Shown here: positions 47,195 through 55,811 of the stretch, one piece after another
How positions within the stretch are numbered: the stretch's first letter is position 1
Layout: the number at the start of each line of letters is the position of its first letter
Assembly (NCBI RefSeq): GCF_900129775.1
Contig: NZ_FQWV01000005.1
Location: forward strand, 62,001 to 126,000
Source: Halobaculum gomorrense
GTDB taxonomy: Archaea > Halobacteriota > Halobacteria > Halobacteriales > Haloferacaceae
Reading direction: 5' to 3'
DNA: 64,000 nt
Position numbers and translations under genes: made by a program
The notes under the pieces: model-generated
Databases searched by the model: none
The model's input: the letters and a program-made list of their open reading frames with translations, nothing else
Told to the model about the DNA's origin: nothing

Positions 47195-47773
47195 TCAGTA
47201 CCGCACCGCCGCGTCGACGATGCCGACGGTCTGGCCGACGCCGACGAACGCGAGGCCCGCGATCCGAAGCGACGAATCGGGGACCGCGCCGGCAGCCAGC
47301 GCGGCGACGTAGCCGACCGCGCCCGCCAGTGACAGCGTCGCGGCCGCGTAGTTGACCGCCCCCGCGGTCCCCGCGGCCTCGCGGCCCGTGTACCACAGCG
47401 CCGGAACGGGGAGGAGCGTCCAGCCGACGACCGAGACGGCGACAAGCAGCGACGACGCCGGATCCGGCGCGACGAGCAGGCCGACGGTGCCCGCGAGCGT
47501 GACGGGGATTCCGGCGAGGATCACCAGCCGCCACGCGCGCAACACGCCGGCGCCCATGTCGGCCCACGACAGGGCGACGAACGCGACGAGCAGCGCGTCC
47601 ATCACGAGGTGCGCGACCAGGACCGGTCGATCCGCGACGAGCCCGAGATGGGCGGCGATCGCGAACCCCCACGCCAGGGGGACGAGCCCGGCGGGCGCGG
47701 TCTCGCGGGTGCGTCGGAACACGGCGGCGAGACGGGAGTCGCGGTGAAAACCGTTCGGGAGATCGGACGTCAC
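47195..47773 (-). CDS. Haloarchaeal membrane protein, unknown
   Basis: 192 residues from GTG 47773 (VTSDLPNGFHRDSRLAAVFR). Six predicted helices, for example AGLVPLAWGFAIAAHLGLV and LVILAGIPVTLAGTVGLLVA. It is coupled to the upstream membrane-protein gene by a GTGA overlap, so the two may form one complex. Function is unknown. Confidence 0.65.
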   Translation of the reverse strand: MTSDLPNGFHRDSRLAAVFRRTRETAPAGLVPLAWGFAIAAHLGLVADRPVLVAHLVMDALLVAFVALSWADMGAGVLRAWRLVILAGIPVTLAGTVGLLVAPDPASSLLVAVSVVGWTLLPVPALWYTGREAAGTAGAVNYAAATLSLAGAVGYVAALAAGAVPDSSLRIAGLAFVGVGQTVGIVDAAVRY

Positions 47774-48252
47774 AGGACCGCGGCGGTCCCGCCGACCAGC
47801 GGGACGAGCACGATGAGGTAGACGGCGGCCTCGATCGCCCACGCCCGACGGATCCGCCGGAGGCGCTGGCGGGCGACGCCCGTCGACCGCGGTAACACGA
47901 CGAGCGCGAAGAAGCCGACCATCAGCGGGTACATGACGGCGCCCGCGACGGCGGTCGCGAGCACCCCCAACCCGAGGACGGCCCCGACCGCGAGCAGGAG
48001 CCAGACGAACAGCGGCCCCGAGAGCGTCCCGGCGACGTAGTGGACGACGGTTGCGAGGCGCGGGGACGACTCGTCGGGGTGGGTGTCGGTGAGCACGCCG
48101 CTGGCGACCCGCGGCGGCGTCCACCCCTCGTCGACTCGGTCCATCACGCGGTCCATCGCGAGCGTCGCGCCGACGCCGCCGCCGACGCCGACGAGGAACA
48201 ACAGCGGTACCGAGATCGGAACGGCGGCTTGCAGGATCACGGCCCGATCCAC
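47770..48252 (-). CDS. Haloarchaeal membrane protein, unknown
   Basis: 160 residues from ATG 48252 (MDRAVILQAAVPISVPLLFL). Four helices are seen: 6-32, about 86-104, 106-125 and 142-158. A conserved-looking cytoplasmic loop has RVMDRVDEGWTPPRVASGVLTDTHPDES. Its stop overlaps the GTG of the following gene. Function is unknown. Confidence 0.65.
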   Translation of the reverse strand: MDRAVILQAAVPISVPLLFLVGVGGGVGATLAMDRVMDRVDEGWTPPRVASGVLTDTHPDESSPRLATVVHYVAGTLSGPLFVWLLLAVGAVLGLGVLATAVAGAVMYPLMVGFFALVVLPRSTGVARQRLRRIRRAWAIEAAVYLIVLVPLVGGTAAVL

Positions 48253-48334
48253 GGGCGCCTCCGTCGTATCACTTTCTGCCGTCGCGTCGGCCCCTCGCCG
48301 TCGGACCGGGAGTCAGTCGCCGCCGGGCCCGTGA

Positions 48335-48823
48335 TCACTCGGCACCGACGCGGACCCACTCCTCCAGCGTGAAGCGGTCGTACTCAGTCGACTCGATCAG
48401 TTCCCAGTCGGCGTCGTCCCACGCCGGGTAGGTGGTGTCGCCCTCGTACTCGCCGCGGACGCGGCTGAGCGCCATCCGGTCGACGTGCGGCTGAAACAGC
48501 TCGTAGATCGCGCCGCCGCCAATCACGTAGGCGGTGTCGGCGCCGAGCGACTCCGCGATCGCGACCGCCTCGGCCACGTCGCCGGCGACGTTCGCCGTGT
48601 CGGCGTCGACGGCGTCGACGCTGCGCGAGAGGACGATCTGCGCCGACCCGGGGAGGTCGTCGAGCATCGACTCGAACGTCGCCCGACCGAGGACCACCGG
48701 GTGGTTCGCGATCCGGTCGCGATACTGCCGTTTGTCCTCGGGGATGGAGGGCCACGGGAGTTCGCCGTCGTCGCCGATGACGCCGTTCTCCGCAACCGCG
48801 GCGACGGACACGAGTTCGACCAT
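48335..48823 (-). CDS. Dihydrofolate reductase
   Basis: 162 residues from ATG 48823 ([20 protein letters not shown]). Family features are all present: [16 protein letters not shown] (catalytic Asp/Glu region), [26 protein letters not shown] and [25 protein letters not shown]. It reduces dihydrofolate to tetrahydrofolate with NADPH. It is divergent from the FtsZ-like gene. Confidence 0.93.
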   Translation of the reverse strand: MVELVSVAAVAENGVIGDDGELPWPSIPEDKRQYRDRIANHPVVLGRATFESMLDDLPGSAQIVLSRSVDAVDADTANVAGDVAEAVAIAESLGADTAYVIGGGAIYELFQPHVDRMALSRVRGEYEGDTTYPAWDDADWELIESTEYDRFTLEEWVRVGAE

Positions 48824-48968
48824 ACGGCGACTACGGCGGCGCGCGACATACCGCTTTTCCCCGCTCGCCGGAGCGGACCGCTCGCGTCCCGTCGCCCCCC
48901 TCCGAGCACTATCGCGACCCACTGCCTCCACCACGATTATGTACCCGCGGCGGCCGCGTTCACTCGAT

Positions 48969-50165
48969 ATGCAGATTGGAGTCGTCGGCGTCGGCGGAGG
49001 CGGCGCCGCGCTGGCGGACGCGCTGCTGACGGACGGGGGGGGACGCGGCGTCGACTACGTCGCCGGCGCGGTCGCGATCGACACCGACGCGAGCGATCTC
49101 GCGGCGCTCTCGCGCATCGACGAGGACGGGCGCCAGCTGATCGGCGCGGTCCACGCCGAGGGCGAGGGCACCGCCGGCGACGCGGCCCTCGCGGCGGAGA
49201 TCGCCCGCGAGGAGCGCCCGGAACTCCAGGCGGCGGTCGACTCGATTCCCGTCGGGCGCATGGACGCCGCGGTCGTGTGTGCCGCGCTCGGTGGCGGCAC
49301 CGGCGCCGGCGTCGCCCCGGCGCTCGTCGACCTGCTCGGTCAGGTCACGGGCACGCCGGTGTACGCGCTCGGGGTGCTCCCCGGCGTCGCCGAGGCCGGT
49401 GGCGACGGCGCCGCCGGGGACGCGGCGGCGGACAGGCCGAAGCGATCGGCCGCCAGAGACGCGGACGGCACCGACGACCCCGACCGCCCGGATCGGCCGC
49501 TCGCGTCCAACGCCGCGGGCGCGGTGCGCGCGCTCTCGGCCGCGAGCGACGACCTCCTGCTGGCCGACCTTGAGGTGTGGCGCGCGAGCGGTGCCTCGTA
49601 CGCGGCGGCGTGGCCGCGGCTGGACGACGCCGTCGCCGGGCGGCTCGGATCGCTTCTCGCCGCCGGCGAGGCCGCCGACCCGACGCCCGAGCGCGTGCTC
49701 GACGCCAGCGAATTGACGAACACCCTCGGCGCGGGCGGCGTCTCGGCGCTTGGCACCGCCGCGACCGCGGTCGAGAACGGCCGCCGCGAGGGGTTCGTCG
49801 GCGGCCTGATCGACCGGGTCAGCGGCGCCGACGCCCCCGCCGTCGACGAGGGCGAGGCGGTGTCGGTCGCCACCAACGCCGCCCGGAAGGCGATCTCCCA
49901 TCGAGTAAGCCTCCCGTCTGATCTCACCAGCGCGTCGCGTGTGGCCGTCGTCTTCCACGCGCCGCCGGCGTGGCTTAGTCGCCGCGGACTCGAACGCGCT
50001 CGGAATCTCATCGAGGAGGAGACGGGCGTGCCCGAGATCCGCTGGGGCGACTATCCCGATCCGACCGCCGATGAGTTCCGCGTCACGGTGCTGCTGTCCG
50101 GGATCTCGACCGCCGACCGACTTGCTGCGCTCGGGGACGACCTCGACCCCACGCGGCTGGAGTGA
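48969..50165 (+). CDS. Divergent FtsZ/tubulin-like GTPase
   Basis: 398 residues from ATG 48969 ([20 protein letters not shown]). The tubulin signature reads [19 protein letters not shown]. The N-terminal Gly-rich loop and an [14 protein letters not shown] strand fit the FtsZ fold. The catalytic T7 loop, normally NxDxxD, reads VLDASEL, so the Asn is missing and the second Asp is Glu. A disordered insert (about 140-180) follows the signature. It is one of the non-canonical haloarchaeal tubulin-like proteins rather than FtsZ1/FtsZ2; role unknown. Confidence 0.8.
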   Translation: MQIGVVGVGGGGAALADALLTDGGGRGVDYVAGAVAIDTDASDLAALSRIDEDGRQLIGAVHAEGEGTAGDAALAAEIAREERPELQAAVDSIPVGRMDAAVVCAALGGGTGAGVAPALVDLLGQVTGTPVYALGVLPGVAEAGGDGAAGDAAADRPKRSAARDADGTDDPDRPDRPLASNAAGAVRALSAASDDLLLADLEVWRASGASYAAAWPRLDDAVAGRLGSLLAAGEAADPTPERVLDASELTNTLGAGGVSALGTAATAVENGRREGFVGGLIDRVSGADAPAVDEGEAVSVATNAARKAISHRVSLPSDLTSASRVAVVFHAPPAWLSRRGLERARNLIEEETGVPEIRWGDYPDPTADEFRVTVLLSGISTADRLAALGDDLDPTRLE

Positions 50166-50269
50166 CCCACGCGCCGCCGGCATGGTCCGGTGTGCAGCTC
50201 GCGGCGACGCCGGCCGTCGCGCACAGCCGAACCGACCCGTTCATGCCGATCCCCGTGCGAGCGCGGTGT

Positions 50270-50485
50270 ATGTCCACTGACGGGGACGACGACCCCACAG
50301 TACCTATCGTCTGCGAGGAGTGCGACACCCGGACGCGCGTCCCGCTGTCGGCCCTCGCCGACCAGCTGGAGCGACACAACGAGACGCGCCACGACGGCGA
50401 GGATGTCGCCGGCGTCGACCCCGCGCTCGCCGATCAGATCGCCGATCTAGTCGTCGAGGATATGGGACTGCTGGACGAGGAGTAA
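50270..50485 (+). CDS. Small CxxC haloarchaeal protein
   Basis: 71 residues from ATG 50270 (MSTDGDDDPTVPIVCEECDT). A single zinc-knuckle half (CEEC) is followed by RVPLSALADQLERHNETRHDGE, where two His could complete a C2H2-type site. The acidic tail ends in LVVEDMGLLDEE. Function is unknown. An upstream in-frame ATG at 50162 overlaps the FtsZ-like stop but encodes poor sequence. Confidence 0.65.
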   Translation: MSTDGDDDPTVPIVCEECDTRTRVPLSALADQLERHNETRHDGEDVAGVDPALADQIADLVVEDMGLLDEE

Positions 50486-50516
50486 GCCGGGAACCCGCGA
50501 AAATCGCACTCGGCGA

Positions 50517-50933
50517 TCAGTCGTCAGCCGCCAGGTGCGACTGGAGGTGGGTGCCGATCTGTTCGACCTCGGATTCGAACGTGTCGAGGTCGTACGCCTG
50601 TGCGTGGAGCATGCTGCTGTACCGCGACGTGTAGCCGGCGAGGAACGACAGCTCCGTCAGCTCCTCGTCGGTCGCGCCGTGTAGTTTCGCCGCCGCGCGG
50701 TGGAAGTGAACGCAGTACGGACACTTCAGGTTCGCCGCGACCGCGAGGTTGATCAGCTCCTTATACTTAGCCGGGATCGCCGTCTCACCCAGCGTCATTC
50801 GCTTGAACGTCGGCCACTCGTCGACCAGGCCGTCACGGTTCATGCCGCCGAAGAAGCCCGGAACCATGCCGAGCGTCTCCTCGATCTCCGTCACGGTGTC
50901 GTCGTACGAGTCCGCCGTCGATGTGGTCGCCAT
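50517..50933 (-). CDS. Carboxymuconolactone decarboxylase/AhpD-like protein
   Basis: 138 residues from ATG 50933. The helical AhpD fold has the thiol motif ANLKCPYCVHFHRAAAKLHG (CxxC plus His), preceded by KYKELINLAVAA. Such proteins reduce peroxiredoxins or act in peroxide defence. It is the last intact host gene before the scar and provirus. Confidence 0.9.
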   Translation of the reverse strand: MATTSTADSYDDTVTEIEETLGMVPGFFGGMNRDGLVDEWPTFKRMTLGETAIPAKYKELINLAVAANLKCPYCVHFHRAAAKLHGATDEELTELSFLAGYTSRYSSMLHAQAYDLDTFESEVEQIGTHLQSHLAADD

Positions 50934-51194
50934 GTCAGTTATCTCCGGTGACGGACAGCCCGCCACACGTGATCCGTGACGCGTCGCCGAGGCTTTGTTA
51001 TGAATCGAGAGAGACTCGGTACGGTCGGGCACGGGCTGCGGTACTGTCAGCCGGCCGACCCACCGCCGACGCCGATCGGGCCCCCGAAGTCCGATGACAG
51101 GCTCACCCTTGCGTCAGTAGGGCATCGTTTGCGGACTCGTCGCTCAGAGGTAAACTCGTCGTAGAGGAACGCGACGCTCTGCCCCGAACCGCAG
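50934..51194. other. Non-coding stretch before the recombination scar
   Basis: No convincing open frame. A short plus-strand frame (50976-51164) has no recognisable features. GC content falls a little here, marking the edge of the accessory region. Confidence 0.4.
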
Positions 51195-51422
51195 CTACCG
51201 GCTCCCGGTAGCGGTCACTTGCTCTCGGAGCGCCCAGGTGTCGGCCGTCGGGTCAAGGTTCGAGGGCTCGGTTCCGCGGGTCGTCAGAATTCCAGCGTGA
51301 AACAGCATGGCCTTGAGTTGGAACACCGTCGGCGCGTGATACACGGTTCCATCGGTCAGGGCCGCACGCCGGAGTTCGCCGTTCGGATCCAACACGCGCC
51401 CCCGTACGTCGTCGTCGCCCCG
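51195..51422 (-). pseudogene. C-terminal remnant of an unidentified gene
   Basis: Reading left from about 51,422, a coherent peptide runs IVRGDDDVRGRVLDPNGE, then AALTDGTVYHAPTVFQLKAM, LFHAGILTTRGTEPSNLDP and ALREQVTATGSR to a TAG at 51195. It has the texture of a conserved C-terminus but no start. Its 5' part is lost exactly where the opposite-strand DUF234 fragment begins. I cannot name the family. Confidence 0.45.
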
Positions 51423-51813
51423 AACGATCGAGCCGAACCTCCCCGACCACGTCGCAACGACGTTCGAGGACGTCTGTCAAGAGGCCGTCTGGGCAGCGAT
51501 CCGTCGCGGTCACCTCGAGTCGTATTCCGAGGTCGGACGGTGGTGGTACGGGGAAGACGAGATCGACATTGTCGGGCTCGCCCCGGACGCCGACCGGATT
51601 CTGTTCGCTGAATGTAAATGGACGAGTGAGCCGGTTGGTTCGGCCCTCGTGTCGCAGCTGCGGGAGAAAGCCGAGCGTGTTCGATGGGGGCCGGATACAC
51701 GCGAGGAGGAATTCGTGTTGTTCTCGAAAAGTGGGTTCGTCGATGGACTCGCTGACGACGTAGATCAGAACTGGTCGCTGTACGGCCTGAGCGAACTGGG
51801 GGCACTTCTGTAA
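51421..51813 (+). pseudogene. DUF234 fragment of an archaeal AAA ATPase
   Basis: From 51421 in frame to a TAA at 51811: RTIEPNLPDHVATTFEDVCQ, EAVWAAIRRGHLESYSEVG, RWWYGEDEIDIVGLAPDAD, RILFAECKWTSEPVGSALV and a C-terminal WSLYGLSELGALL. This is the DUF234 nuclease-like domain at the end of archaeal ATPases (E-D-ECK pattern). The ATPase part is missing, so it is an orphan 3' fragment. Confidence 0.75.
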
Positions 51814-52176
51814 TCGAACCACTCGACTTCTGTCGACCTAGTAATTCAGTTCCGCTCGCAGCACGCGTCTAAGCAAGGCCCCTCACTCGTAGACAACGAC
51901 GCGTGAACGGTGAAAGCGAACAGGGAGTGTTCGCGGTCACATCCAACGAGTCATTGATTATAGCCATTCCATCCGGGTTTAGCTGTGCGCGACCACCAGC
52001 GGGAAACACGCTCGTCGGAATCGTTCGCCTCTCGAACGAAACCACTCTCAGCAACAACAGGAGATAGGTGAACAACTTGCCTACGTCTGCCGGATTTCGC
52101 CTGTTCGAGACGCGATGGGCGCTGCAGGGCTTCGCCGATTCCGACCCCGCGAAGGCGACAGTAAACAACGGGTCGC
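51814..52176. other. Junction region between the DUF234 fragment and the integrase gene
   Basis: 363 bases with no convincing gene. The left attachment site of the provirus probably lies here or just to the left. No tRNA gene or obvious direct repeat is visible, and the right end is outside the window, so the att core cannot be defined. Confidence 0.4.
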
Positions 52177-53220
52177 TCATTCGCGAATCATCCTCCATCG
52201 CCGATCGGCCTTCTCACGCTTCGACGCGCGGTCGTAGTGCTTGTCCAGCACAGCCTCGGAGGTGTCGAGTCGGTCAGAGACCACGCCTCGAGGGACGCCG
52301 TCGTTCCGATACTTCGTCACCCGAGCCTTGCGCACGTCGTGGGGCGAGCGAGCAGACGGGCACTTGCTCATCTGGTCGAACCGAGCAGCCTCGCACGTCT
52401 CCGGTTCCTCCCCGTGCGGGCACTCGTCACCAGTGAAGCAGGGACGGGTCCAGCGGTAGAACGTATCACGAATGGCAGTCGGAGAGATCCGACCGTTCTT
52501 CGTCGACACCAGGGGGAAGCGACCGTAGTCGTCGCGGGCGGAGATTCGGGGACCGTCGATGTAGTCCTGGAGGACCGTCGCCACGCGATCACTGATTCGG
52601 TTGAATCGCTCTCCCCGTTCGTCGTTCTTCAACGGAGTGTCCGAGTCTGGACGGTGGATGTAGTTGATGCCCGGCTTCTTGTTGTCCAGCTCGCAGTCCT
52701 CGAGGTCGAGCGCGCGAACGGCACCGAGGCGAGCGCCGGTGTGCCAGACCAGCGCCCACACGACGTGATCCCGACTCGCGTATTCGTAGCGGTCGAGGTA
52801 GTCGATGACCGGCGGGACGCGCTCGGGAGCGATCGTCGAATCGCTCACCTCCGACGATGCAGAGAGCGTCGGAAGGATCACCTTCTCGCGCAGGCCCTCA
52901 GGGACCGCCTCGATCTGCTCACAGAAGCGGAGGAACGAGCGAACCGTCGTCAGCGCAGAGTCGAGCGTCTTTGGGGCGAGTGTGTCGGTCTTTCCCTTAC
53001 TGTAGCCGCCTTCGCGACGCCAGACGCGGAACTGGTAGAGGTCGCGCCCGGTGAGGTCGTTCATGTTGTCGATACCGCCCTCGGTACGACACCACTCGAC
53101 GAACGCACGGAGGTGACTCCGGTGGGAGACACGAGTCCACTCCGCTGCGTTCTCTTTCATCGCTTCGAGATGGAGGTCCCGCGCCTCGGAGGGCGTCAGT
53201 GGTTGGAGGTCTTCGCTCAT
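52177..53220 (-). CDS. Tyrosine recombinase/integrase
   Basis: 347 residues from ATG 53220 (MSEDLQPLTPSEARDLHLEA). The N-terminal SAM-like domain covers about 1-110. Catalytic residues are Arg in VWHTGARLGAVRALDL, His-x-x-Arg in SPHDVRKARVTKYR and Tyr in AVLDKHYDRASKREK. A Cys-rich insert (CFTGDECPHGEEPETCEA) precedes the His-Arg box, as in haloarchaeal integrases. It should integrate and excise the provirus. Its promoter is likely the TATA box at 53306-53320. Confidence 0.92.
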   Translation of the reverse strand: MSEDLQPLTPSEARDLHLEAMKENAAEWTRVSHRSHLRAFVEWCRTEGGIDNMNDLTGRDLYQFRVWRREGGYSKGKTDTLAPKTLDSALTTVRSFLRFCEQIEAVPEGLREKVILPTLSASSEVSDSTIAPERVPPVIDYLDRYEYASRDHVVWALVWHTGARLGAVRALDLEDCELDNKKPGINYIHRPDSDTPLKNDERGERFNRISDRVATVLQDYIDGPRISARDDYGRFPLVSTKNGRISPTAIRDTFYRWTRPCFTGDECPHGEEPETCEAARFDQMSKCPSARSPHDVRKARVTKYRNDGVPRGVVSDRLDTSEAVLDKHYDRASKREKADRRWRMIRE

Positions 53221-53269
53221 GCTTCCACCTCAGGACCGGGGTTATTTGAGGCGGAGCCATGGGCGGAGT

Positions 53270-53287
53270 GAAAGTAGATCCACTTTC
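53270..53287. promoter_or_regulatory. Inverted repeat GAAAGT-N6-ACTTTC
   Basis: The perfect 6-base arms lie between the integrase TATA box and its start codon. The left arm is part of the GTGAAAGTA motif at 53268-53276. This is a candidate repressor operator. Confidence 0.5.
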
Positions 53288-53305
53288 GCTCTGCACACCA
53301 GGATC

Positions 53306-53320
53306 GCTTTTTTATATGTG
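53306..53320 (-). promoter_or_regulatory. Integrase TATA box
   Basis: The minus strand reads CACATATAAAAAAGC, a strong archaeal TATA element about 90 bases upstream of the integrase ATG. Confidence 0.55.
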
Positions 53321-53593
53321 ATTCGGCGGATTGATTAGCGCGGTTCGGGTTGTCGTACATGGCTTTCTGGTTGAGCAGGAAGCCCACGCGGGCCGGCTGT
53401 CATCGCAGTCGGGCCCGTTTCCTTCGAGGACTCGTCGAGGAGCGACGCGTCCGGAAGTGCTTCCCTTGAGCCATGCCAAGAGATGTGGGTACTTAGTTTT
53501 AGCTTAACGAACGACAAAGTGAGCTATGACGAACGTACTGCTAGAAATTGTCGGTCGGAGTTGCTAACACTCTGCTTCTAAATGTTCTGAGCA

Positions 53594-53851
53594 ATGCGGG
53601 CGAGGACCGACTGGATGCAGTATCCAGGTGATGACCGAATCTTGGAGCTCTTAGATGAATCCGGACTGATCCTCTCTCCGGCGATTATCAGCGCGAATTT
53701 AGATATCACGAGACAACATATCTCGAACCGGTTAGCCGAGCTTGCAGATCACGGGCTTGTTCAACGTACGAGTACCGGGAGAGGACACTATCGCATCACC
53801 GACAAGGGTCGAGAGTATCTCGCGGGTGAGCTCGACGAGGACGAGATTTAG
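53594..53851 (+). CDS. Winged-helix repressor (PhiH1-like)
   Basis: 85 residues from ATG 53594. The winged helix reads DDRILELLDESGLILSPAII, SANLDITRQHISNRLAELAD and HGLVQRTSTGRGHYRITDKG, with a wing GRGHYRIT. An acidic tail follows. PhiH1-repressor-like proteins of this size control lysogeny in halophilic archaeal viruses. It likely controls the integrase and neighbouring promoters. No other regulator is visible in the provirus. Confidence 0.85.
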   Translation: MRARTDWMQYPGDDRILELLDESGLILSPAIISANLDITRQHISNRLAELADHGLVQRTSTGRGHYRITDKGREYLAGELDEDEI

Positions 53852-53875
53852 CAGAGCGAGTCAGTCCTTTCTGAT

Positions 53876-53901
53876 CACTATCCGGTAGTGAAAGTATAAG
53901 C
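53876..53901 (+). promoter_or_regulatory. Promoter/operator of the nuclease gene
   Basis: CACTA at 53876-53880 and TAGTG at 53886-53890 form an inverted repeat. It is followed directly by GTGAAAGTATAAG, a BRE/TATA-like core about 30 bases before the GTG at 53926. The repeat would let a repressor block the promoter. Confidence 0.6.
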
Positions 53902-53925
53902 ACACCTGTCGCCTCTCAGAGATTT

Positions 53926-54717
53926 GTGTATCAATTCACCCCGGATGAGATCGACCTGACTCGCGCCGACTATCAGGCGAAGCAGCAGGGAGCCAAAGAC
54001 GTTCAGAAAAAGCGAGTCGGCAATCTCGGGGAAATCGCCTTCGAGCAGTTCTGTCGGGAGTACATCCCTGCGGAGATGTGGGAGTGGGAGAATGAGGAGG
54101 CGATTCGACGCTGCAACCCGGAGAGTTTCTCAGGTCACGACTTCGAAGTGTTCGGGTTCAAAGTCGACGTGAAGACTTCGCGAGACGTTTCGGCGTTCCT
54201 CCCGAAAACACTCGTCGAGAACGACTCGGACGACGACATCATCGTGATGGCGTGGCACCGCGACAACGAGGATTCGCTGATTCTCCTCGGGTGGGAGCAC
54301 ATGGCGGTGCTCAAGTCGAAGGTACGAACGAGTGAGCAATACTCGGGTGAGGAACCGGAGAAACTGCAACACCTTGCAGCGCAGCCGATGAACAGCCTGC
54401 AGGACCTCGGGCCGAACATGGCGTACATGAACCAGAAGCCGAAGAACCCGTTCCGTCCGGGTGACCGCGTGAAGCGGGCAGACGACGAGGAGGCGTCTGA
54501 GGCCGTCGTCGTCGAGGTGCTGCCTCCGGAGACGAAGGTCAAACTCTACGGCCAGAAAGTCGATGGCGAGGTCGTTCGTGTGGCGTTCCCCAGCTCGTTG
54601 GCTGAAGGGCCAGGCGACTGGGAAGGGATCAGCCCGGCGCTGCTCTCGTCGTACTGTGACGACCAGGATATCAAGCTCTACACATACAAGCCGGAGAATT
54701 TGGAGTTCGTCGAGTAG
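53926..54717 (+). CDS. PD-(D/E)XK-like endonuclease, probably viral
   Basis: 263 residues from GTG 53926 (VYQFTPDEIDLTRADYQAKQ). A nuclease core is suggested by KKRVGNLGEIAFEQFCREY (helix with Glu), then SFSGHDFEVFGFKVDVKTSRD, an Asp ... DVK arrangement of the PD-(D/E)XK family. A C-terminal half with DRVKRADDEEASEAVVVEVL is probably a separate small beta domain. The exact target is unknown. It stands alone, divergent from the AT-rich cassette. Confidence 0.6.
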   Translation: MYQFTPDEIDLTRADYQAKQQGAKDVQKKRVGNLGEIAFEQFCREYIPAEMWEWENEEAIRRCNPESFSGHDFEVFGFKVDVKTSRDVSAFLPKTLVENDSDDDIIVMAWHRDNEDSLILLGWEHMAVLKSKVRTSEQYSGEEPEKLQHLAAQPMNSLQDLGPNMAYMNQKPKNPFRPGDRVKRADDEEASEAVVVEVLPPETKVKLYGQKVDGEVVRVAFPSSLAEGPGDWEGISPALLSSYCDDQDIKLYTYKPENLEFVE

Positions 54718-54857
54718 CCGGGTCGGAGCGCGCTCGAACCCGCAGGGGGCTGCTCGCGCGCCACCCCCCCATCGGCCCGCTCCCTACAAGGAGAGAGGGA
54801 GGGATGCACGTCGGCCGGAGCATTAAAATAGGAAACAAGTACTCACATCAATGGGTT

Positions 54858-55355
54858 TCAGAAAAATTCTAAGAATAACAGGCAGACAATGGGTACAAGA
54901 TTGGCTGTAACTATCGCTAGATCACCCCATCGGACGAGAAATCCTCGATATTTAAGTAGTAAATCTTTCCTTGCATATTCCGTTGGAGTTACAGATTCAA
55001 AATACCGTGTCATCCAGACACGAAGGCCCACTACTGAACATATCGAGATGATCCCAGCAAGGACAATGGAACCTGAGGCGTTTTCAGCGGTGTATAGCTT
55101 TGTCAAGAAAATGACAAAAGATGCAATGGTTGCGATGTCGAAGTATCTCATTGATTGTTCATAGTCATAGCTCAATAGGGCTGTGTTCCGAATATTATCC
55201 GCACTCGCAGGACTATCACCAATTTCACTGTATTCTGGTTGTTTCTTGAACTCACCGCTGAATTTCTCCTCGCCTCCAGCTGTTGCCAATTCTACTATTA
55301 TTGTTGAAATAAATGGAGTGATTTCAAGAATTAGCCCTGGATTCAGGGATATCAT
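54858..55355 (-). CDS. Cassette gene 3: multi-helix membrane protein
   Basis: 165 residues from ATG 55355 (MISLNPGLILEITPFISTII). Helices are at about 74-90 (ATIASFVIFLTKLY), 96-113 (IVLAGIISICSVVGLRVW) and 143-164 (LAIVTANLVPIVCLLFLEFF), with a weaker one at the N-terminus. The middle is a polar loop. Its start overlaps the stop of gene 2 (ATGA). A multi-pass protein at the end of a small operon is the usual position of a membrane effector, but no known family is recognised. Confidence 0.6.
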   Translation of the reverse strand: MISLNPGLILEITPFISTIIVELATAGGEEKFSGEFKKQPEYSEIGDSPASADNIRNTALLSYDYEQSMRYFDIATIASFVIFLTKLYTAENASGSIVLAGIISICSVVGLRVWMTRYFESVTPTEYARKDLLLKYRGFLVRWGDLAIVTANLVPIVCLLFLEFF

Positions 55356-55804
55356 GTGAAATTGATCTCTGAGTAGAGAGTTGGTCCATCTCTTGCGGCT
55401 TCAGCAGCTTCTTCTGTATCAATAGTCATCGAGACCTGTATCATCTCCTTTGTTGAGCTGGGATCGGAATCTCTCTTGGCAGAGATCTCAAGCTCATATT
55501 CCTTGATATCATTTCCAAGTGAGGGAGGTACGTAGACCTCTTTTGTATATTCGTATTCTCTAGGACCTTCATTTTCATCAGGCACCAAGACTACGTCTTG
55601 ATTCAGACTGCGTATGCTGATTTCAATTGTGGATAAGTGACTCCGCCAATTCGTCACACCGATTCGTTGTGTTCCAGTTTCTCCTGAGGAGAGACAGCAG
55701 ATATCTGCAGTATTATCAAGACATGTCCTCACCTCAATCATGCCATATTCGTCTTTGTCTGATTGGTAGCAGGCAGTCCCAGCGAGTTGTTTCATTTCAC
55801 TCAT
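55352..55804 (-). CDS. Cassette gene 2: unknown soluble protein
   Basis: 150 residues from ATG 55804 (MSEMKQLAGTACYQSDKDEY). Predicted beta-rich: IEVRTCLDNTADICCLSSGE, STIEISIRSLNQDVVLVPDE, EYTKEVYVPPSLGNDIKEYE and a C-terminal helix EEAAEAARDG. A TTG codon at 55825 could extend it by 7 residues. It lies between a putative sensor gene and a membrane protein and is coupled to both. Function is unknown. Confidence 0.6.
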   Translation of the reverse strand: MSEMKQLAGTACYQSDKDEYGMIEVRTCLDNTADICCLSSGETGTQRIGVTNWRSHLSTIEISIRSLNQDVVLVPDENEGPREYEYTKEVYVPPSLGNDIKEYELEISAKRDSDPSSTKEMIQVSMTIDTEEAAEAARDGPTLYSEINFT

Positions 55805-55811
55805 TTCTAAT

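Larger units (their letters stand above)
53221..53593. other. Integrase/repressor divergent control region
   Basis: 373 bases with no convincing gene. It holds the integrase TATA box, the inverted repeat at 53270-53287 and one copy of the GTGAAAGTA motif. A minus-strand 60-codon frame (53335-53517) is not supported. Confidence 0.55.

Noticed and set aside
50976-51164. Short plus-strand frame after the AhpD-like gene
   Set aside because: Low-complexity Arg/Pro-rich translation, as expected for GC-rich non-coding DNA.
51814-52176. Left attachment site of the provirus
   Set aside because: It should lie here, but without the right end no direct repeat can be matched, so no att feature is claimed.
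51869-52198. 109-codon minus-strand frame left of the integrase
   Set aside because: No domain or start signal; it overlaps the integrase end and has no coherent protein character.
53335-53517. 60-codon minus-strand frame in the integrase/repressor gap
   Set aside because: Composition and codon use do not look coding, no motif is seen, and it covers the regulatory region.
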